Assembly (NCBI RefSeq): GCF_003347635.1
Contig: NZ_QDFY01000001.1
Location: 1 to 64,000, forward strand
Direction of reading: 5' to 3'
From: Sphingosinicella terrae
GTDB lineage: Bacteria; Pseudomonadota; Alphaproteobacteria; Sphingomonadales; Sphingomonadaceae
Length of the DNA: 64,000 nt
Part shown: in pieces, positions 1 to 8,237 of the stretch
How the letters are laid out: every line of letters starts with the position of its first letter
Numbering within the stretch: the stretch's first letter is position 1
Made by a program: the position numbers and the translations under genes
The notes under the pieces: generated by a model
The model's input: the letters and a program-made list of their open reading frames with translations, nothing else
Database searches by the model: none
What the model was told of the DNA's origin: nothing

Positions 1-110
1 CGTCCGCTCGCCCATCATGGCTCGCCTCCCGCCTTGCTCAGCAGGATTGAATCAGAGCCGAGTCACCGCAGCAAGAGGAGATTTTCAACACTATCCGCCC
101 TTTGCAGACG

Positions 111-731
111 TCAGGGGAGCTTCATTCCACGGAGCCGATCACTGCTCGGATATCGAACCAGGTGCCATGCGAGCGAGGGAATTTTTGCGAGACAGTACCA
201 ATGGGCTGCGATCCTTCCGGAAAGGCCGAAGTCCTCCTTCCGAACTATCCATGCCAGCAATCCCATCGCGGGCAAGTGACCCGCTGCCCTCGCCATGTTG
301 AGATACTTCACAGCTAGGGGAATATCCTGGGTGACCAGCTTGCCTCGGTAAAACGTCGATCCGAGGGAATACATCGCTGGCACATAACCGGCTTCGGCCA
401 AGGTTCTCAGCTCAGCGACAGCCAATTCTCCTTTCTGCTGTCTTTCGTAGTGCGCGAAACGCTGAAATCGACCCTCTATGCACCCCCCGTCTGCCGATCT
501 GACCAGCCATTCTTCGCCACGAGCGAGGTTGCGGTCATCGCCACCGGTCGTGGTGAGTGAATGGCCGAGATACATCATGGCTAATGTCGAACCTCGGCCG
601 CCCAAGTCGGCCAGCATCGCTCTCCCACGGACTGAGTCCTCGTTCAGGAGTTGCAACGCGTCCCACAGCTCTCCGGGAAAGGGGTCATTATCCCATTCGC
701 GCTGGATGTTTTCGCCAAGCTTGGCAGTCAT
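111..731 (-). CDS. Sel1-repeat (TPR-like) protein
   Basis: A 206-residue protein with two Sel1-like helical repeats, seen at about residues 44-80 and 113-150. The second shows the usual pattern of Ala-Gly, Ala-Met-Tyr-x-Leu-Gly and a closing Ala-Ala-x-Gly-His. Sel1 repeats normally act as protein-protein scaffolds; no enzymatic domain, signal peptide or membrane segment is visible, so a cytosolic binding role is inferred. The ATG at 731 is the first start of the frame. Third-position GC looks lower than in the genes after 1168, which may mean recent acquisition. Nothing else in this corner of the window suggests a partner. Confidence 0.72.
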   Translation of the reverse strand: MTAKLGENIQREWDNDPFPGELWDALQLLNEDSVRGRAMLADLGGRGSTLAMMYLGHSLTTTGGDDRNLARGEEWLVRSADGGCIEGRFQRFAHYERQQKGELAVAELRTLAEAGYVPAMYSLGSTFYRGKLVTQDIPLAVKYLNMARAAGHLPAMGLLAWIVRKEDFGLSGRIAAHWYCLAKIPSLAWHLVRYPSSDRLRGMKLP

Positions 732-1167
732 GAATCGAAGCTATCGGAGCGGAGCAGCGGCCGCAATCAACGTTGGCAATCGACCCGTTTCGACCGACCT
801 GGAGTTCGTGGAGAGTCCGGACCGGAATGCGAAACCTGATGTTCGGAGCGCGCAGGCGCCTTCTTCCGGCTACGACCCGGCGCCCTGGAGCGCGTGCAAT
901 TGGTCGGGACCCAAGGATCGGCGGAAAAGGCATCATGGCCAGCGGCCCATGGAGAGGCCGCATCAACAGGTCGAAGACATGGCCGCATCCCAACGGAGCA
1001 GTGGAGCACAGCCACCGGCACTTGCTAACGGAGCGCCGTCCAGACAGGGTCGATAGCGGACGCCCCAATGCATCTCCTTCTTTATCGTAGCTGACGAAGA
1101 CAGTGGTGGCGAATTGGGCCTGACCCGGCTCGGGAACTCGCCAGCGGTCGCCTGATCGGCCTCGCTT
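732..1167. other. 436-bp stretch without a recognisable gene
   Basis: Several frames are open across this stretch on both strands, but their translations are rich in Arg, Ser and Pro, have no recognisable motif and are not preceded by convincing ribosome-binding sites. It separates the Sel1 gene from the glycosylase gene, which ends at 1168. I see no hairpin or repeat worth naming. Confidence 0.5.
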
Positions 1168-2373
1168 CTAGCCGGCGCAGCGGGACAGCGCCGGCGCCAG
1201 GTCACCGCTCGGCTCGACCGCGACGCCCCCGAGGCCGAGCCACTCGGCCATTCGCCGCAGTTCTTCCATCAGCCGCGGCGCGGTCTCGTCCGGAGCATTC
1301 GGTTCGGCATGAGCGGCGCGCACCCGCAGCAATCCCGCCTGCCGGTCGGCCTTGAGGTCGACCCGGGCGACGATGGCCTCGTCCATCAGGAAAGGCAGGA
1401 CATAATAGCCGAACACGCGCTTGTCGGCCGGGGTGTAGATCTCGATCCGGTAATGGACCCCGAACAGCCGCTCGAGCCGGGGCCGGTGCCAGACCAGGGG
1501 ATCGAACGGGGCGAGCAGGGCCTGGGTGCGCAGCCGCCGGCGCGGCCGCTTCGCCTGGGCGTGGACGAAGGCGGGCTGCTTCCAGCCGTCCACCCGGACC
1601 GGGCGGATCGTCCCCGCCTCGACCAGCTCGTCGATGCGGGGGAGGGCGTCGTTCGGCTTCAGCCGGAAATAGTCGCGCAGGTCGCCCGCGGTGGCGATGC
1701 CGACCGCGGCGGCGGCGCGGGCGAGCAGGGTGCGCTGGGCGTCCTTCTCGTCCGGCGTCGGCAGATCGAGGATCGCTGGGGGCAGCACGCGCTCGGGAAG
1801 GTCGTATACCCGCTCGAAGCCGCCACGCCGCGTCGCCGTCGTCACCAGGCCGGCCCAGAACAGCCATTCCAGCACCCGCTTGGTATGGCCCCATTCCCAC
1901 CAGCCGCCGCGGCCCTTGCCCTCGTCGAAATCGGAGGCGGCGAGCGGGCCTTCGGCGCGGATGCGCTCCAGCACCGCCTCGGCCTCGTGGCGGCGCTCGC
2001 CGGCGAAGGCGCGCATGCCGGCCCACGTCCCCTCGCCGCGCTCGGCCCGCGCCATGCGCCAGCGCAGCAGCGGCTGGAGCTCGACGGGGAGAAGGGAGGC
2101 CTCGTGCGCCCAATATTCGAACAGCCGGCGGCGGCCGCACCCCCATGCGGCGGCGTCGAGCGCGTCCCGGTCATAGCCCCCGGTGCGCGAGAAGACCGGG
2201 AGGTAATGGGCGCGGGCCAGCACGTTGACGCTGTCGATCTGGAGGACGCCGAGCCGGCCGACGATGGCGAGCGGTCGGGAGGCTCCGCCGGCGAAGCCCT
2301 GCGCCGCCAGGGCGATCCGCCGCGCCTTGGCGAGCGTAACCGATTCGATCTCTTGGTCCCGCCCGCCGGTCAT
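1168..2373 (-). CDS. YcaQ-family winged-helix DNA glycosylase (AlkX/AlkZ type)
   Basis: A 401-residue protein of the HTH_42/YcaQ family. Known members unhook bulky alkylation adducts and interstrand crosslinks by cleaving the N-glycosidic bond. The catalytic Q-x-D motif is visible at Gln45-Ile-Asp47, followed by the family segment Ala-Arg-Ala-His-Tyr-Leu-Pro near residue 55. The block LLAPFDPLVWHRPRLERLFG near residue 290 is also typical. Length fits the family (about 390-410). It stands alone, with the next operon divergent and starting at 2505. A repair role is inferred from the motif; activity on particular lesions is not readable here. Confidence 0.85.
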   Translation of the reverse strand: MTGGRDQEIESVTLAKARRIALAAQGFAGGASRPLAIVGRLGVLQIDSVNVLARAHYLPVFSRTGGYDRDALDAAAWGCGRRRLFEYWAHEASLLPVELQPLLRWRMARAERGEGTWAGMRAFAGERRHEAEAVLERIRAEGPLAASDFDEGKGRGGWWEWGHTKRVLEWLFWAGLVTTATRRGGFERVYDLPERVLPPAILDLPTPDEKDAQRTLLARAAAAVGIATAGDLRDYFRLKPNDALPRIDELVEAGTIRPVRVDGWKQPAFVHAQAKRPRRRLRTQALLAPFDPLVWHRPRLERLFGVHYRIEIYTPADKRVFGYYVLPFLMDEAIVARVDLKADRQAGLLRVRAAHAEPNAPDETAPRLMEELRRMAEWLGLGGVAVEPSGDLAPALSRCAG

Positions 2374-2430
2374 TCCCGACCTGTGGCGCGGGGCGCCGCC
2401 GCACGCAAGCTTAAGGAGGAACGGCGGTCT

Positions 2431-2471
2431 TATCGAAAAACGGCTTGTGCTATATCGAAAAACAATATAGA
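2431..2471 (+). promoter_or_regulatory. Probable operator/promoter of the DUF2975-regulator operon
   Basis: The 11-mer TATCGAAAAAC occurs at 2431-2441 and again at 2453-2463, a spacing of 22 bp or about two helical turns. An inverted TCGATA lies at 2484-2489. A possible -10 (TATAGA, 2466-2471) overlaps the second copy. The region is clearly AT-richer than its surroundings. Binding by the Cro-like regulator encoded two genes downstream is an inference from position and repeat spacing. Confidence 0.45.
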
Positions 2472-2504
2472 TGCTATTGAAGCTCGATAAGGAGGAGTTC
2501 CGGA

Positions 2505-3023
2505 ATGCCTGTCCGATCCGACGCCGTCATGCGGACGGCGAACGCCATCCTGCGCCTGCTCATCTTCCTCAACATCGGCGGTTTCGTGCTGATCGCCCTC
2601 TTCGGCGCGATGACCTTCCATCCGGGCCTGCGCGACGCCGTCGTCTCGACGCAGGGCGCGGCGGCCGCCGACGACATCCTGCTCACCTTCCGGCTGGTCG
2701 TGCTGGTCGTCGCCTTCGTGGTGCCGCTGGCGCACGTCCTGCTCTCCCGGCTTCGGGACATGGTGGCGACGGTGGCCGCCGGCGATCCGTTCGTGCCCGC
2801 CAATGCCGCGCGGCTGAAGACGATCGCCTGGTGCCTGCTCGGGATCCAGCTGTGCGACCTCGCCTTCGGCGCCGTCATGCTGATGCCCGGCGCCCGCGAG
2901 GAGGTGATGTCGGGCTGGACCTTCTCGGTGACGGGATGGCTCGCGGTGCTGCTGCTGTTCGTGCTCGCCCGGGTCTTCGACCAGGGCGCCCGCCTGCGCG
3001 ACGATCTCGCCGGGACGGTCTGA
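2505..3023 (+). CDS. DUF2975 membrane protein
   Basis: A 172-residue integral membrane protein with about four hydrophobic helices (near residues 14-36, 60-82, 105-125 and 140-157). The loop GDPFVPANAARLKTIAW is the recognisable DUF2975 signature. Function is unknown; DUF2975 genes are very often followed by a small Cro/YozG-like regulator, as here. The start at 2505 has GGAGGAG just upstream (2491-2497). It is the first gene of a three-gene operon, with the next start 1 nt after its stop. Confidence 0.82.
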   Translation: MPVRSDAVMRTANAILRLLIFLNIGGFVLIALFGAMTFHPGLRDAVVSTQGAAAADDILLTFRLVVLVVAFVVPLAHVLLSRLRDMVATVAAGDPFVPANAARLKTIAWCLLGIQLCDLAFGAVMLMPGAREEVMSGWTFSVTGWLAVLLLFVLARVFDQGARLRDDLAGTV

Positions 3024-3024
3024 C

Positions 3025-3264
3025 ATGGCCATCGCCGTCAAGCTCGACGACCTGCTCCACGATCGGCGGATGACGCTGACCGAGCTCGCCGATCGGGTCG
3101 GAATCACCCTCGCCAACCTGTCGATCCTCAAGACCGGCAAGGCCAAGGCGGTCCGTTTCTCAACGCTGGAGGCGATCTGCGCGACCCTGCGCTGCCAGCC
3201 CGGCGACCTGCTCGAATATGTCGAAAGCCCGGAAGGAGCGAGCCATGCTGAAGATGATGATTGA
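3025..3264 (+). CDS. Small Cro/C1-type HTH regulator (YozG-like)
   Basis: A 79-residue protein that is almost entirely one helix-turn-helix domain: the helices MTLTELADRVGITLANLSILK followed by a KAVRFSTLEAICATL helix and the CQPGDLLEY closing motif of the XRE/YozG family. It should bind DNA as a dimer and probably controls its own operon, whose upstream region carries 22-bp-spaced repeats. It begins 1 nt after the DUF2975 stop and overlaps the next gene by 20 nt, so the three genes are translated together. Target sites are inferred. Confidence 0.85.
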   Translation: MAIAVKLDDLLHDRRMTLTELADRVGITLANLSILKTGKAKAVRFSTLEAICATLRCQPGDLLEYVESPEGASHAEDDD

Positions 3265-4048
3265 AGCCTATCGGACGAGCGGGCGGTTCATGCGCGTCCT
3301 GCCCCTGATCGTCGCCATCCCGGTGGTCGCGGAACTGGTCCAGCATGTCGTCGAATGGCGGACCGGCATGTTCGACAGCTATGCGATGGCCGAGGCGGTC
3401 GCCGAGCATCCGGCGCGAATGGGCTTCGGCCACGTGAAGGTCGCCGCCTTGTTCCTCACCGGCTATTGGGCGATGCGGTTCCTCGCCTTCGAAGGCGACG
3501 CCCGGCGGACGCTGCGCTGGGATCCGACCGCCATCGCGCTCTTCTCGCTCGTCCTGGTCTTCCAGGCGCTGATGACCCTGGTCCAGGACCAGGCGGGGAG
3601 CTGGCTCGCCGCGATCGTCCCCGCCGGCGGCGCCCTTCTCCTCGCGGGGTTCGTCGCCCTGCTCGTGGCGATGGCGGCCGAGCTCTATCTGGCGCCGTGG
3701 AAGGCGGGCGCAGCGATCGGCGAGCCGCACCTTCACTGGGCGGCCTCGTTCCGGCTGATGCGCGGCCAGATTGGCTGGAGCTTCGGCTTCACCCTGGCAA
3801 TGCTCGCCCCGACCATGATCCTTCACTACCTGCTCAACGGCCTCGCCATCGGCCGGCCGCCGGCTCTTGCCGCGATCGTGCTCGCCGCGGACTCCCTGCT
3901 CGTCGGCTATATGGCGATCCTGCTCCCCGCGGCGAACTACCTCGTCGCCCGCCGCGCAGCCGAGCGCAACGGCGCGCGACTGGTCGGCTTCGCGCCGCCC
4001 GTCGCCCGCGAGGCGCAGCCCACCAAGGCCGCTCCGGCCGTGTCCTGA
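3245..4048 (+). CDS. Polytopic membrane protein of unknown function
   Basis: A 267-residue protein with about six hydrophobic segments, and an amphipathic start followed by a helix at about 18-36. I do not recognise a family with certainty. The ATG at 3245 is chosen because GGAAGGAG lies 6 nt upstream; an earlier in-frame ATG at 3218 lacks such a site. The gene overlaps the regulator gene by 20 nt. Co-transcription with DUF2975 and the regulator suggests one regulated membrane module. A stable hairpin (4078-4119) follows its stop. Confidence 0.72.
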   Translation: MLKMMIEAYRTSGRFMRVLPLIVAIPVVAELVQHVVEWRTGMFDSYAMAEAVAEHPARMGFGHVKVAALFLTGYWAMRFLAFEGDARRTLRWDPTAIALFSLVLVFQALMTLVQDQAGSWLAAIVPAGGALLLAGFVALLVAMAAELYLAPWKAGAAIGEPHLHWAASFRLMRGQIGWSFGFTLAMLAPTMILHYLLNGLAIGRPPALAAIVLAADSLLVGYMAILLPAANYLVARRAAERNGARLVGFAPPVAREAQPTKAAPAVS

Positions 4049-4077
4049 GGCTGGGCGACCTCGGTCGCGATCCTCCT

Positions 4078-4119
4078 CGCCCTACGGCCGGTCGGAACGA
4101 TCCCGACGGTCGTAGGGCG
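4078..4119 (+). terminator. Hairpin after the DUF2975 operon
   Basis: Left arm 4078-4095 and right arm 4103-4119 pair over about 16 bp, with one G-T wobble, one bulge and a 7-nt loop. The outer arms are CGCCCTACG and CGTAGGGCG. No T-run follows, so this is terminator-like by position (30 nt after the stop) rather than a canonical intrinsic terminator. Confidence 0.55.
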
Positions 4120-4189
4120 GGAAGGAGACTCGCCTTGGAGAAGGCTGAATGCCATGCAGGGCCGGTGATTTGGCCGGGGGAATAGCGGC

Positions 4190-5413
4190 ATGCGTCTTAT
4201 GCGATCGTTCGTCCTGCTGCTGGGCTTCTTCGTTTGCGCCGGGACCGGCGTTTCGTTGTCGGCCGAGACGCCGAGGCGGAGCTACGTGATCGGCGAGGAG
4301 CACAGCCTGCGCTCAGAGATACTCGGCGAGGAGCGGACCTTCTGGGTGGCACTGCCGGAAAGCTACGGATCGAGCCACAGCTATCGCGACTATCCGGTGC
4401 TCTACGTCCTCGACGGCAACCTGTTCTTCCCGTCCTTCGCCGGCGCCGTCCGGCAGCTCAGCGCCGATGCCACGCCGCTCATCCCCGAAATGATCGTGAT
4501 CGGCATCAACAGCAGCCAGCGGGCTCGCGACTCCACGCCGACCGCTTCCCGCACCGGCCCCAACGGCCGCGAATCCGAGGATTGGGCGGCGAGCGGCGGC
4601 GCCGAGGCCTTCCAGCGATTCGTCGAGCGCGAGCTCATCCCCCATGTCGAACGGAACTTCGCCGCGAGCGACTATCGGGTGCTCGCCGGCTATTCCCTCA
4701 CCGGCCTGACCGTGGTCCACAACCTGCTCACCCGTCCCGAGGTGTTCGACGCGCATATCGTCATGGACGGGGCGCTGTGGTGGGACGATGCGATGATCCT
4801 GGAGCTGGCGCGCGAGGCGGCCGGCCGGCCGCGCTTCGACGGCGACCAGCTCTTCATCGTGACGACGACGCAGCGTTACCCGACCCCCTACATCACTGTG
4901 GAACCCGGCGGGCGAGAGCTGGCGGCGTTGCTCTCGGCGCGGCCGGTTCCGGGCCTGAGGGTCGTCCACCATGAACGCACACGGGAGACCCATCACAGCC
5001 TGCCATTGATCAGCCTCTACGAGGGCCTCGCCGCCATCTTCGACGGTCACGCGATGACCCTCGACGAGCTCTATCTGGCGCCTCGCGAGATCGAGGCGCG
5101 GTTCGAGCGGCTGTCGGAACGGCTCGGCCACGTCTTCCATCCGCCGGAAGGGACGATGGACTTCTTCGGCTACAATTTCATGCGCTACCTGCCCGAGCGG
5201 GAAATGGACAAGGCGCTCGTCTTCTTCGAGCTCAACACCCGAAGCTATCCCCGATCGCCGGGCGCCTGGACGAGCCTTGCCGAAGCCCGTCTCGAAATGG
5301 GCGATGCCGCAGCCGCGCGCCAGGCGCTTGCCCGCGCGCTCGCGCTGCGGCCCGGCTACGAGCGGGCCCAGAGGGCGCTGCACGCCATGGAAACCGGCCA
5401 GGGATCGCGCTGA
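4190..5413 (+). CDS. Secreted Esterase_D-type alpha/beta hydrolase with C-terminal TPR
   Basis: A 407-residue protein with a Sec signal peptide (MRLMRSFVLLLGFFVCAGTG, cleavage near Ala25). The alpha/beta hydrolase domain carries Gly167-Tyr-Ser169-Leu-Thr-Gly172 as the nucleophile elbow. Strand VLYVLDGN and block EMIVIGIN match the putative esterase family (PF00756) that includes Fes and IroE. The catalytic His is probably in ERTRETHHSLP. A short tetratricopeptide-like tail lies near 335-395 (WTSLAEARLEMGDAAAARQA). The substrate is unknown; siderophore trilactone, trehalose ester and other ester roles all exist in the family. It ends 16 nt before a convergent gene. Confidence 0.8.
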   Translation: MRLMRSFVLLLGFFVCAGTGVSLSAETPRRSYVIGEEHSLRSEILGEERTFWVALPESYGSSHSYRDYPVLYVLDGNLFFPSFAGAVRQLSADATPLIPEMIVIGINSSQRARDSTPTASRTGPNGRESEDWAASGGAEAFQRFVERELIPHVERNFAASDYRVLAGYSLTGLTVVHNLLTRPEVFDAHIVMDGALWWDDAMILELAREAAGRPRFDGDQLFIVTTTQRYPTPYITVEPGGRELAALLSARPVPGLRVVHHERTRETHHSLPLISLYEGLAAIFDGHAMTLDELYLAPREIEARFERLSERLGHVFHPPEGTMDFFGYNFMRYLPEREMDKALVFFELNTRSYPRSPGAWTSLAEARLEMGDAAAARQALARALALRPGYERAQRALHAMETGQGSR

Positions 5414-5429
5414 GCGCGCGCGTGGCGGT

Positions 5430-5723
5430 TCAGCCGCCGTTGCTCGGTTCCGCGGGGGCGGGCAGGTCCACGTCGGGCAGCTCGATGTCCGGCGTCTCGA
5501 TATTGACGTTGATGTCGGTCTCGTCCGCCGCCTTCTCGAGGCCGCCGCCGAAGACGAGGAAGGCGACGACGGCGAGCATGACCAGCACCACGGCGAGGGC
5601 CAGGATGCCGCCGCTGCCGCCGCGCCGCTCGCCGGTCTGGATGATCGTCGTCTCGCGCTGGATCGGCGGCGGCGCCGCAGCCGGCTCCTCCCGGACCGCC
5701 CGGTCCGTCTCTCGCTCTTCCAT
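5430..5723 (-). CDS. Small membrane-anchored protein, unknown
   Basis: A 97-residue protein with an acidic/Pro-rich N-terminus, one transmembrane helix at about 40-59 (ILALAVVLVMLAVVAFLVF) and a short acidic periplasmic tail with a D-x-N-V-x-I-E-x-P-D-I-E-L-P pattern. The ATG at 5723 has GAGGAG upstream. The frame stays open far upstream, but that part is antisense to the next gene and is not coding. No family is recognised; similar short one-helix proteins are common in sphingomonads. Confidence 0.65.
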   Translation of the reverse strand: MEERETDRAVREEPAAAPPPIQRETTIIQTGERRGGSGGILALAVVLVMLAVVAFLVFGGGLEKAADETDINVNIETPDIELPDVDLPAPAEPSNGG

Positions 5724-5846
5724 GATCGAACTCCTCACTGTTTCGGGGGCGCAACGCCGGGGCGAGGAGCGAGGTTCCGGCCGGGGCCGGCTGGACGCGC
5801 CCGCGAGCGGGCGCTTTACTGACCGCCAAATCATAGGGAGGACGCG

Positions 5847-7370
5847 ATGGACGAGGGTTTTTCGGCACAACGGCGCAGCCTGATCAAGGGGGCCGCCGCC
5901 ACGGCCGCCTTGCTCGCCCCCGGCGCGGCGCTCGCCCAGTCCCGGCGCGACTCGGATCGCGAGGCGATCGCGCGCGCCGTCGAGACAGGGCAGGAAGCGA
6001 CGCTCGCCCGGCTGCGCGAATGGATCGCCCTGCCGACCATCGCCGCCGAGGGGCTCAACATCGAGGCCGGCGCCGATCACATGGCCCGGCTCGCCACCGA
6101 GGCGGGATTCACCGGCGTCCGCAAGGTCGCGACCGGCGGCGTGCCGGCCGTGTTCGGCGTGCTCGACGCCGGCGCCCGCCGCACCGTCGGCATCTATTTC
6201 ATGTACGACGTCAAGCAATTCGATCCGGCCGAATGGTCGTCGCCGCCGCTCGAGGGCCGGATGTTCGATCACGCGCTCGGCAGCGCCATTCGCGGCCGCG
6301 GCGCGGTCAACCAGAAGGGGCCGGAGACCGCCTTCCTCGCCGCGCTCCACGCCTTCCGCGCCTCGGGCCGGCGGCTTCCGATCAACCTGGTCCTGCTCGC
6401 CGAGGGCGAGGAGGAGATCGGTTCGCCCAACTTCCGGAACGCCTTCCGCGATGCCGAGGTGCGGGCGGCGATGGAGCGAGCGGACGGGGTGATCATCCCC
6501 TCCGCCTCGCAGGGGGCCAGCGGCGCGGTGACGATCAGCCTCGGCGCCAAGGGCATCATCGAATGCGAGCTGGTGGCGAGCGGCGAGCGCTGGGGCCGCG
6601 GCCCGGCGCGGGACGTCCATTCCAGCCTGAAGGCGCAGGTGGACAGCCCGGTCTGGCATCTCGTCCACGCGCTCACCTCGCTGGTGCGGGATCAGGGCAA
6701 CACCCCCGCCATCGACGGTTGGTTCGAGCATGTCCGGCCGCTCACCGAGCGCGAGCGGGCCTTGGTCGCCGAGGCGGCCCGCACCCGCCCGGAGGAGGAG
6801 GTGAAACGCCAGCTCGGCGTCCAGCGCTGGATCGACGACCTGCCGTGGCGCGAGTCGCTCGAGCGGCTGGTGTCGCAGCCCACGGTCAATATCGAGGGGC
6901 TCGTCGCCGGCCATACCGGTCCCGGCGGCAAGACGGTGCTTCCTGCCCGCGCGGTCGCCAAGCTCGACCTCAGGCTGGTGCCGAACATGACGGTCGAGGA
7001 TTGCCTGCCCAAGCTTCGCGCCCATCTCGCCGCCCACGGCTTCGGCGATATCGAGGTCAGCATGTCGGGCGGTTACGATCCGACCGAGACGGCCGAGGAC
7101 AGCAACGTCATCCGCGCCCAGCAGGCGGTGATGACGCGTTCCAACATTCCCTGGACGCTGTCGCCGCGCAGCGCCGGCTCCTGGCCGGGATTCCTGTTCA
7201 CCGGCGATCCGCTGCGCAAGCCGGCCGGCCAGTTCGGCCTCGGCCATGGCGGCGGCGCCCACGCTCCCGATGAGTTCTTCCTAATCGAGAGCCGCAACCC
7301 CGCCGTCGCCGGGCTCAAGGAAGCGACGATGGGCTATGTCGACTTCCTCTACGAGATGGCGGCGAGCTGA
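5847..7370 (+). CDS. Tat-exported M20-like peptidase homologue with altered metal site
   Basis: A 507-residue member of the M20 (ArgE/DapE/carboxypeptidase G2) family. A Tat signal is visible (Arg9-Arg10-Ser-Leu-Ile-Lys-Gly, then a hydrophobic stretch ending ALAQ). The family frame is clear: W130-x-x-P-P, R-G-x-x-x-x-K-G at 150-158, Glu186-Gly-Glu-Glu-Glu-Ile-Gly-Ser-Pro, and a C-terminal Gly-His-Gly-Gly-Gly-Ala-His. However, the zinc-binding His of the H-x-D motif is Met119 (F-M-Y-D), and the bridging Asp of R-G-x-x-D-x-K-G is Asn155. Asp121 and the Glu pair remain. It may be non-catalytic or use another metal arrangement. Confidence 0.85.
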   Translation: MDEGFSAQRRSLIKGAAATAALLAPGAALAQSRRDSDREAIARAVETGQEATLARLREWIALPTIAAEGLNIEAGADHMARLATEAGFTGVRKVATGGVPAVFGVLDAGARRTVGIYFMYDVKQFDPAEWSSPPLEGRMFDHALGSAIRGRGAVNQKGPETAFLAALHAFRASGRRLPINLVLLAEGEEEIGSPNFRNAFRDAEVRAAMERADGVIIPSASQGASGAVTISLGAKGIIECELVASGERWGRGPARDVHSSLKAQVDSPVWHLVHALTSLVRDQGNTPAIDGWFEHVRPLTERERALVAEAARTRPEEEVKRQLGVQRWIDDLPWRESLERLVSQPTVNIEGLVAGHTGPGGKTVLPARAVAKLDLRLVPNMTVEDCLPKLRAHLAAHGFGDIEVSMSGGYDPTETAEDSNVIRAQQAVMTRSNIPWTLSPRSAGSWPGFLFTGDPLRKPAGQFGLGHGGGAHAPDEFFLIESRNPAVAGLKEATMGYVDFLYEMAAS

Positions 7371-7419
7371 GGGGGCCGAAGCCCACATCGTCACTCCGGG
7401 GGTGAAGCCATCTTCTCTT

Positions 7420-7515
7420 CGTCATCCTGGCGGAGGCCCGGATCTCACTTCTTCACGACCACCTCGTCGATGGTCCTGCTAGGTATTGAGATTCCAGCTT
7501 TCGCTGGGATGACGG
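7420..7515. repeat. Inverted pair of CGTCATCC..-type palindromic repeats
   Basis: CGTCATCCTGGCGGAGGCC.. at 7420-7447 faces TGAGATTCCAGCTTTCGCTG.. ending in GGGATGACGG at 7515, its approximate reverse complement. The same sequence family recurs as a larger inverted pair at 11278-11477. The pair spans 96 bp between the convergent stops at 7370 and 7562 and is REP/REPIN-like in layout. It could also act as a bidirectional terminator. Confidence 0.7.
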
Positions 7516-7561
7516 CGGGGCTTCTTGGGCGAAGCCGCGGCCGGCCGCCTTCCGCGGCCGC

Positions 7562-8230
7562 CTACCCCGCTCTCGCTTCCGTGCCGTCTTCCGCCTGCGT
7601 CATCTCGTCCGGCTGCGGGGCCGGCGGGCGGCCCGGCCAGGGGCCGGTGCGGATGAAGCGATCGAGGTCGGCGTCGATATCGAGTCCGGCCGGGGCGGTG
7701 ATCCGGTATTTGACCAGCCAGTCGCTTCCGACGAAGCAATAGAGGTCGGCCTCGGAGCGCACCTCCTGGCGCTCGCCGTCGAACGGCGCGGTGAAGCGGT
7801 AGACGGCGCGATGACTGAGCCCGGGCTCGATTCCGGCCACTGGCGGGGCGGTCCCCTGATGGAGCTTCAGCGCGCCGGCATTCTGCGCCTCGATCGCGCC
7901 GCGCACGCCGTCGAACTCGCGGCCGCACAAGGCGACCCGGCTCTGCTCGGCGCCGTCGGTCTGGCCGAGCCGCGACGCCGGATAGATGTAGATGCTGAGC
8001 ACGATTCGGCCCGTCGGCCGGACCAGATTGTAGGTCGCGCTGATGTCCCGGCCGGCCTCGTCATATTGATGGACGTTGCCGCGCCGGAACTCGCCGACCC
8101 GTTCCGGGAATTGGGCGTCGGCCGCCGCATGCGCGATCGTGCCGGGCCGGTCGATGCGCTGCTGCGCGGCGGCGCCGGTGGCGGCGGCCGCGAGCAGCGC
8201 GGCGACGGCGCACTTGATCATGGTCTTCAT
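7562..8230 (-). CDS. Secreted protein of unknown function
   Basis: A 222-residue protein with a Sec signal peptide (MKTMIKCAVAALLAAAATGAAA, then QQ). The mature part has two Cys (in ALCGREFDG and LYCFVGSDW) that could form a disulphide. No known domain is recognised. The start at 8230 uses AGGGG (8238-8242 region), which sits inside the 3' arm of a very stable hairpin (8238-8276) ending 7 nt before the ATG. cysK is the gene upstream on the same strand, 58 nt away. Confidence 0.75.
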   Translation of the reverse strand: MKTMIKCAVAALLAAAATGAAAQQRIDRPGTIAHAAADAQFPERVGEFRRGNVHQYDEAGRDISATYNLVRPTGRIVLSIYIYPASRLGQTDGAEQSRVALCGREFDGVRGAIEAQNAGALKLHQGTAPPVAGIEPGLSHRAVYRFTAPFDGERQEVRSEADLYCFVGSDWLVKYRITAPAGLDIDADLDRFIRTGPWPGRPPAPQPDEMTQAEDGTEARAG

Positions 8231-8237
8231 CGGGCAT

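Noticed and set aside
4190-5413. Calling the secreted esterase a Fes/IroE siderophore esterase
   Set aside because: The fold fits, but there is no iron-uptake gene nearby, no Fur-like site was seen upstream, and the TPR tail is not typical of Fes.
5724-7262. Extension of the 97-residue membrane protein to 610 residues
   Set aside because: The upstream part is antisense to the M20-like gene and has no recognisable domain. The ATG at 5723 has a clear ribosome-binding site.
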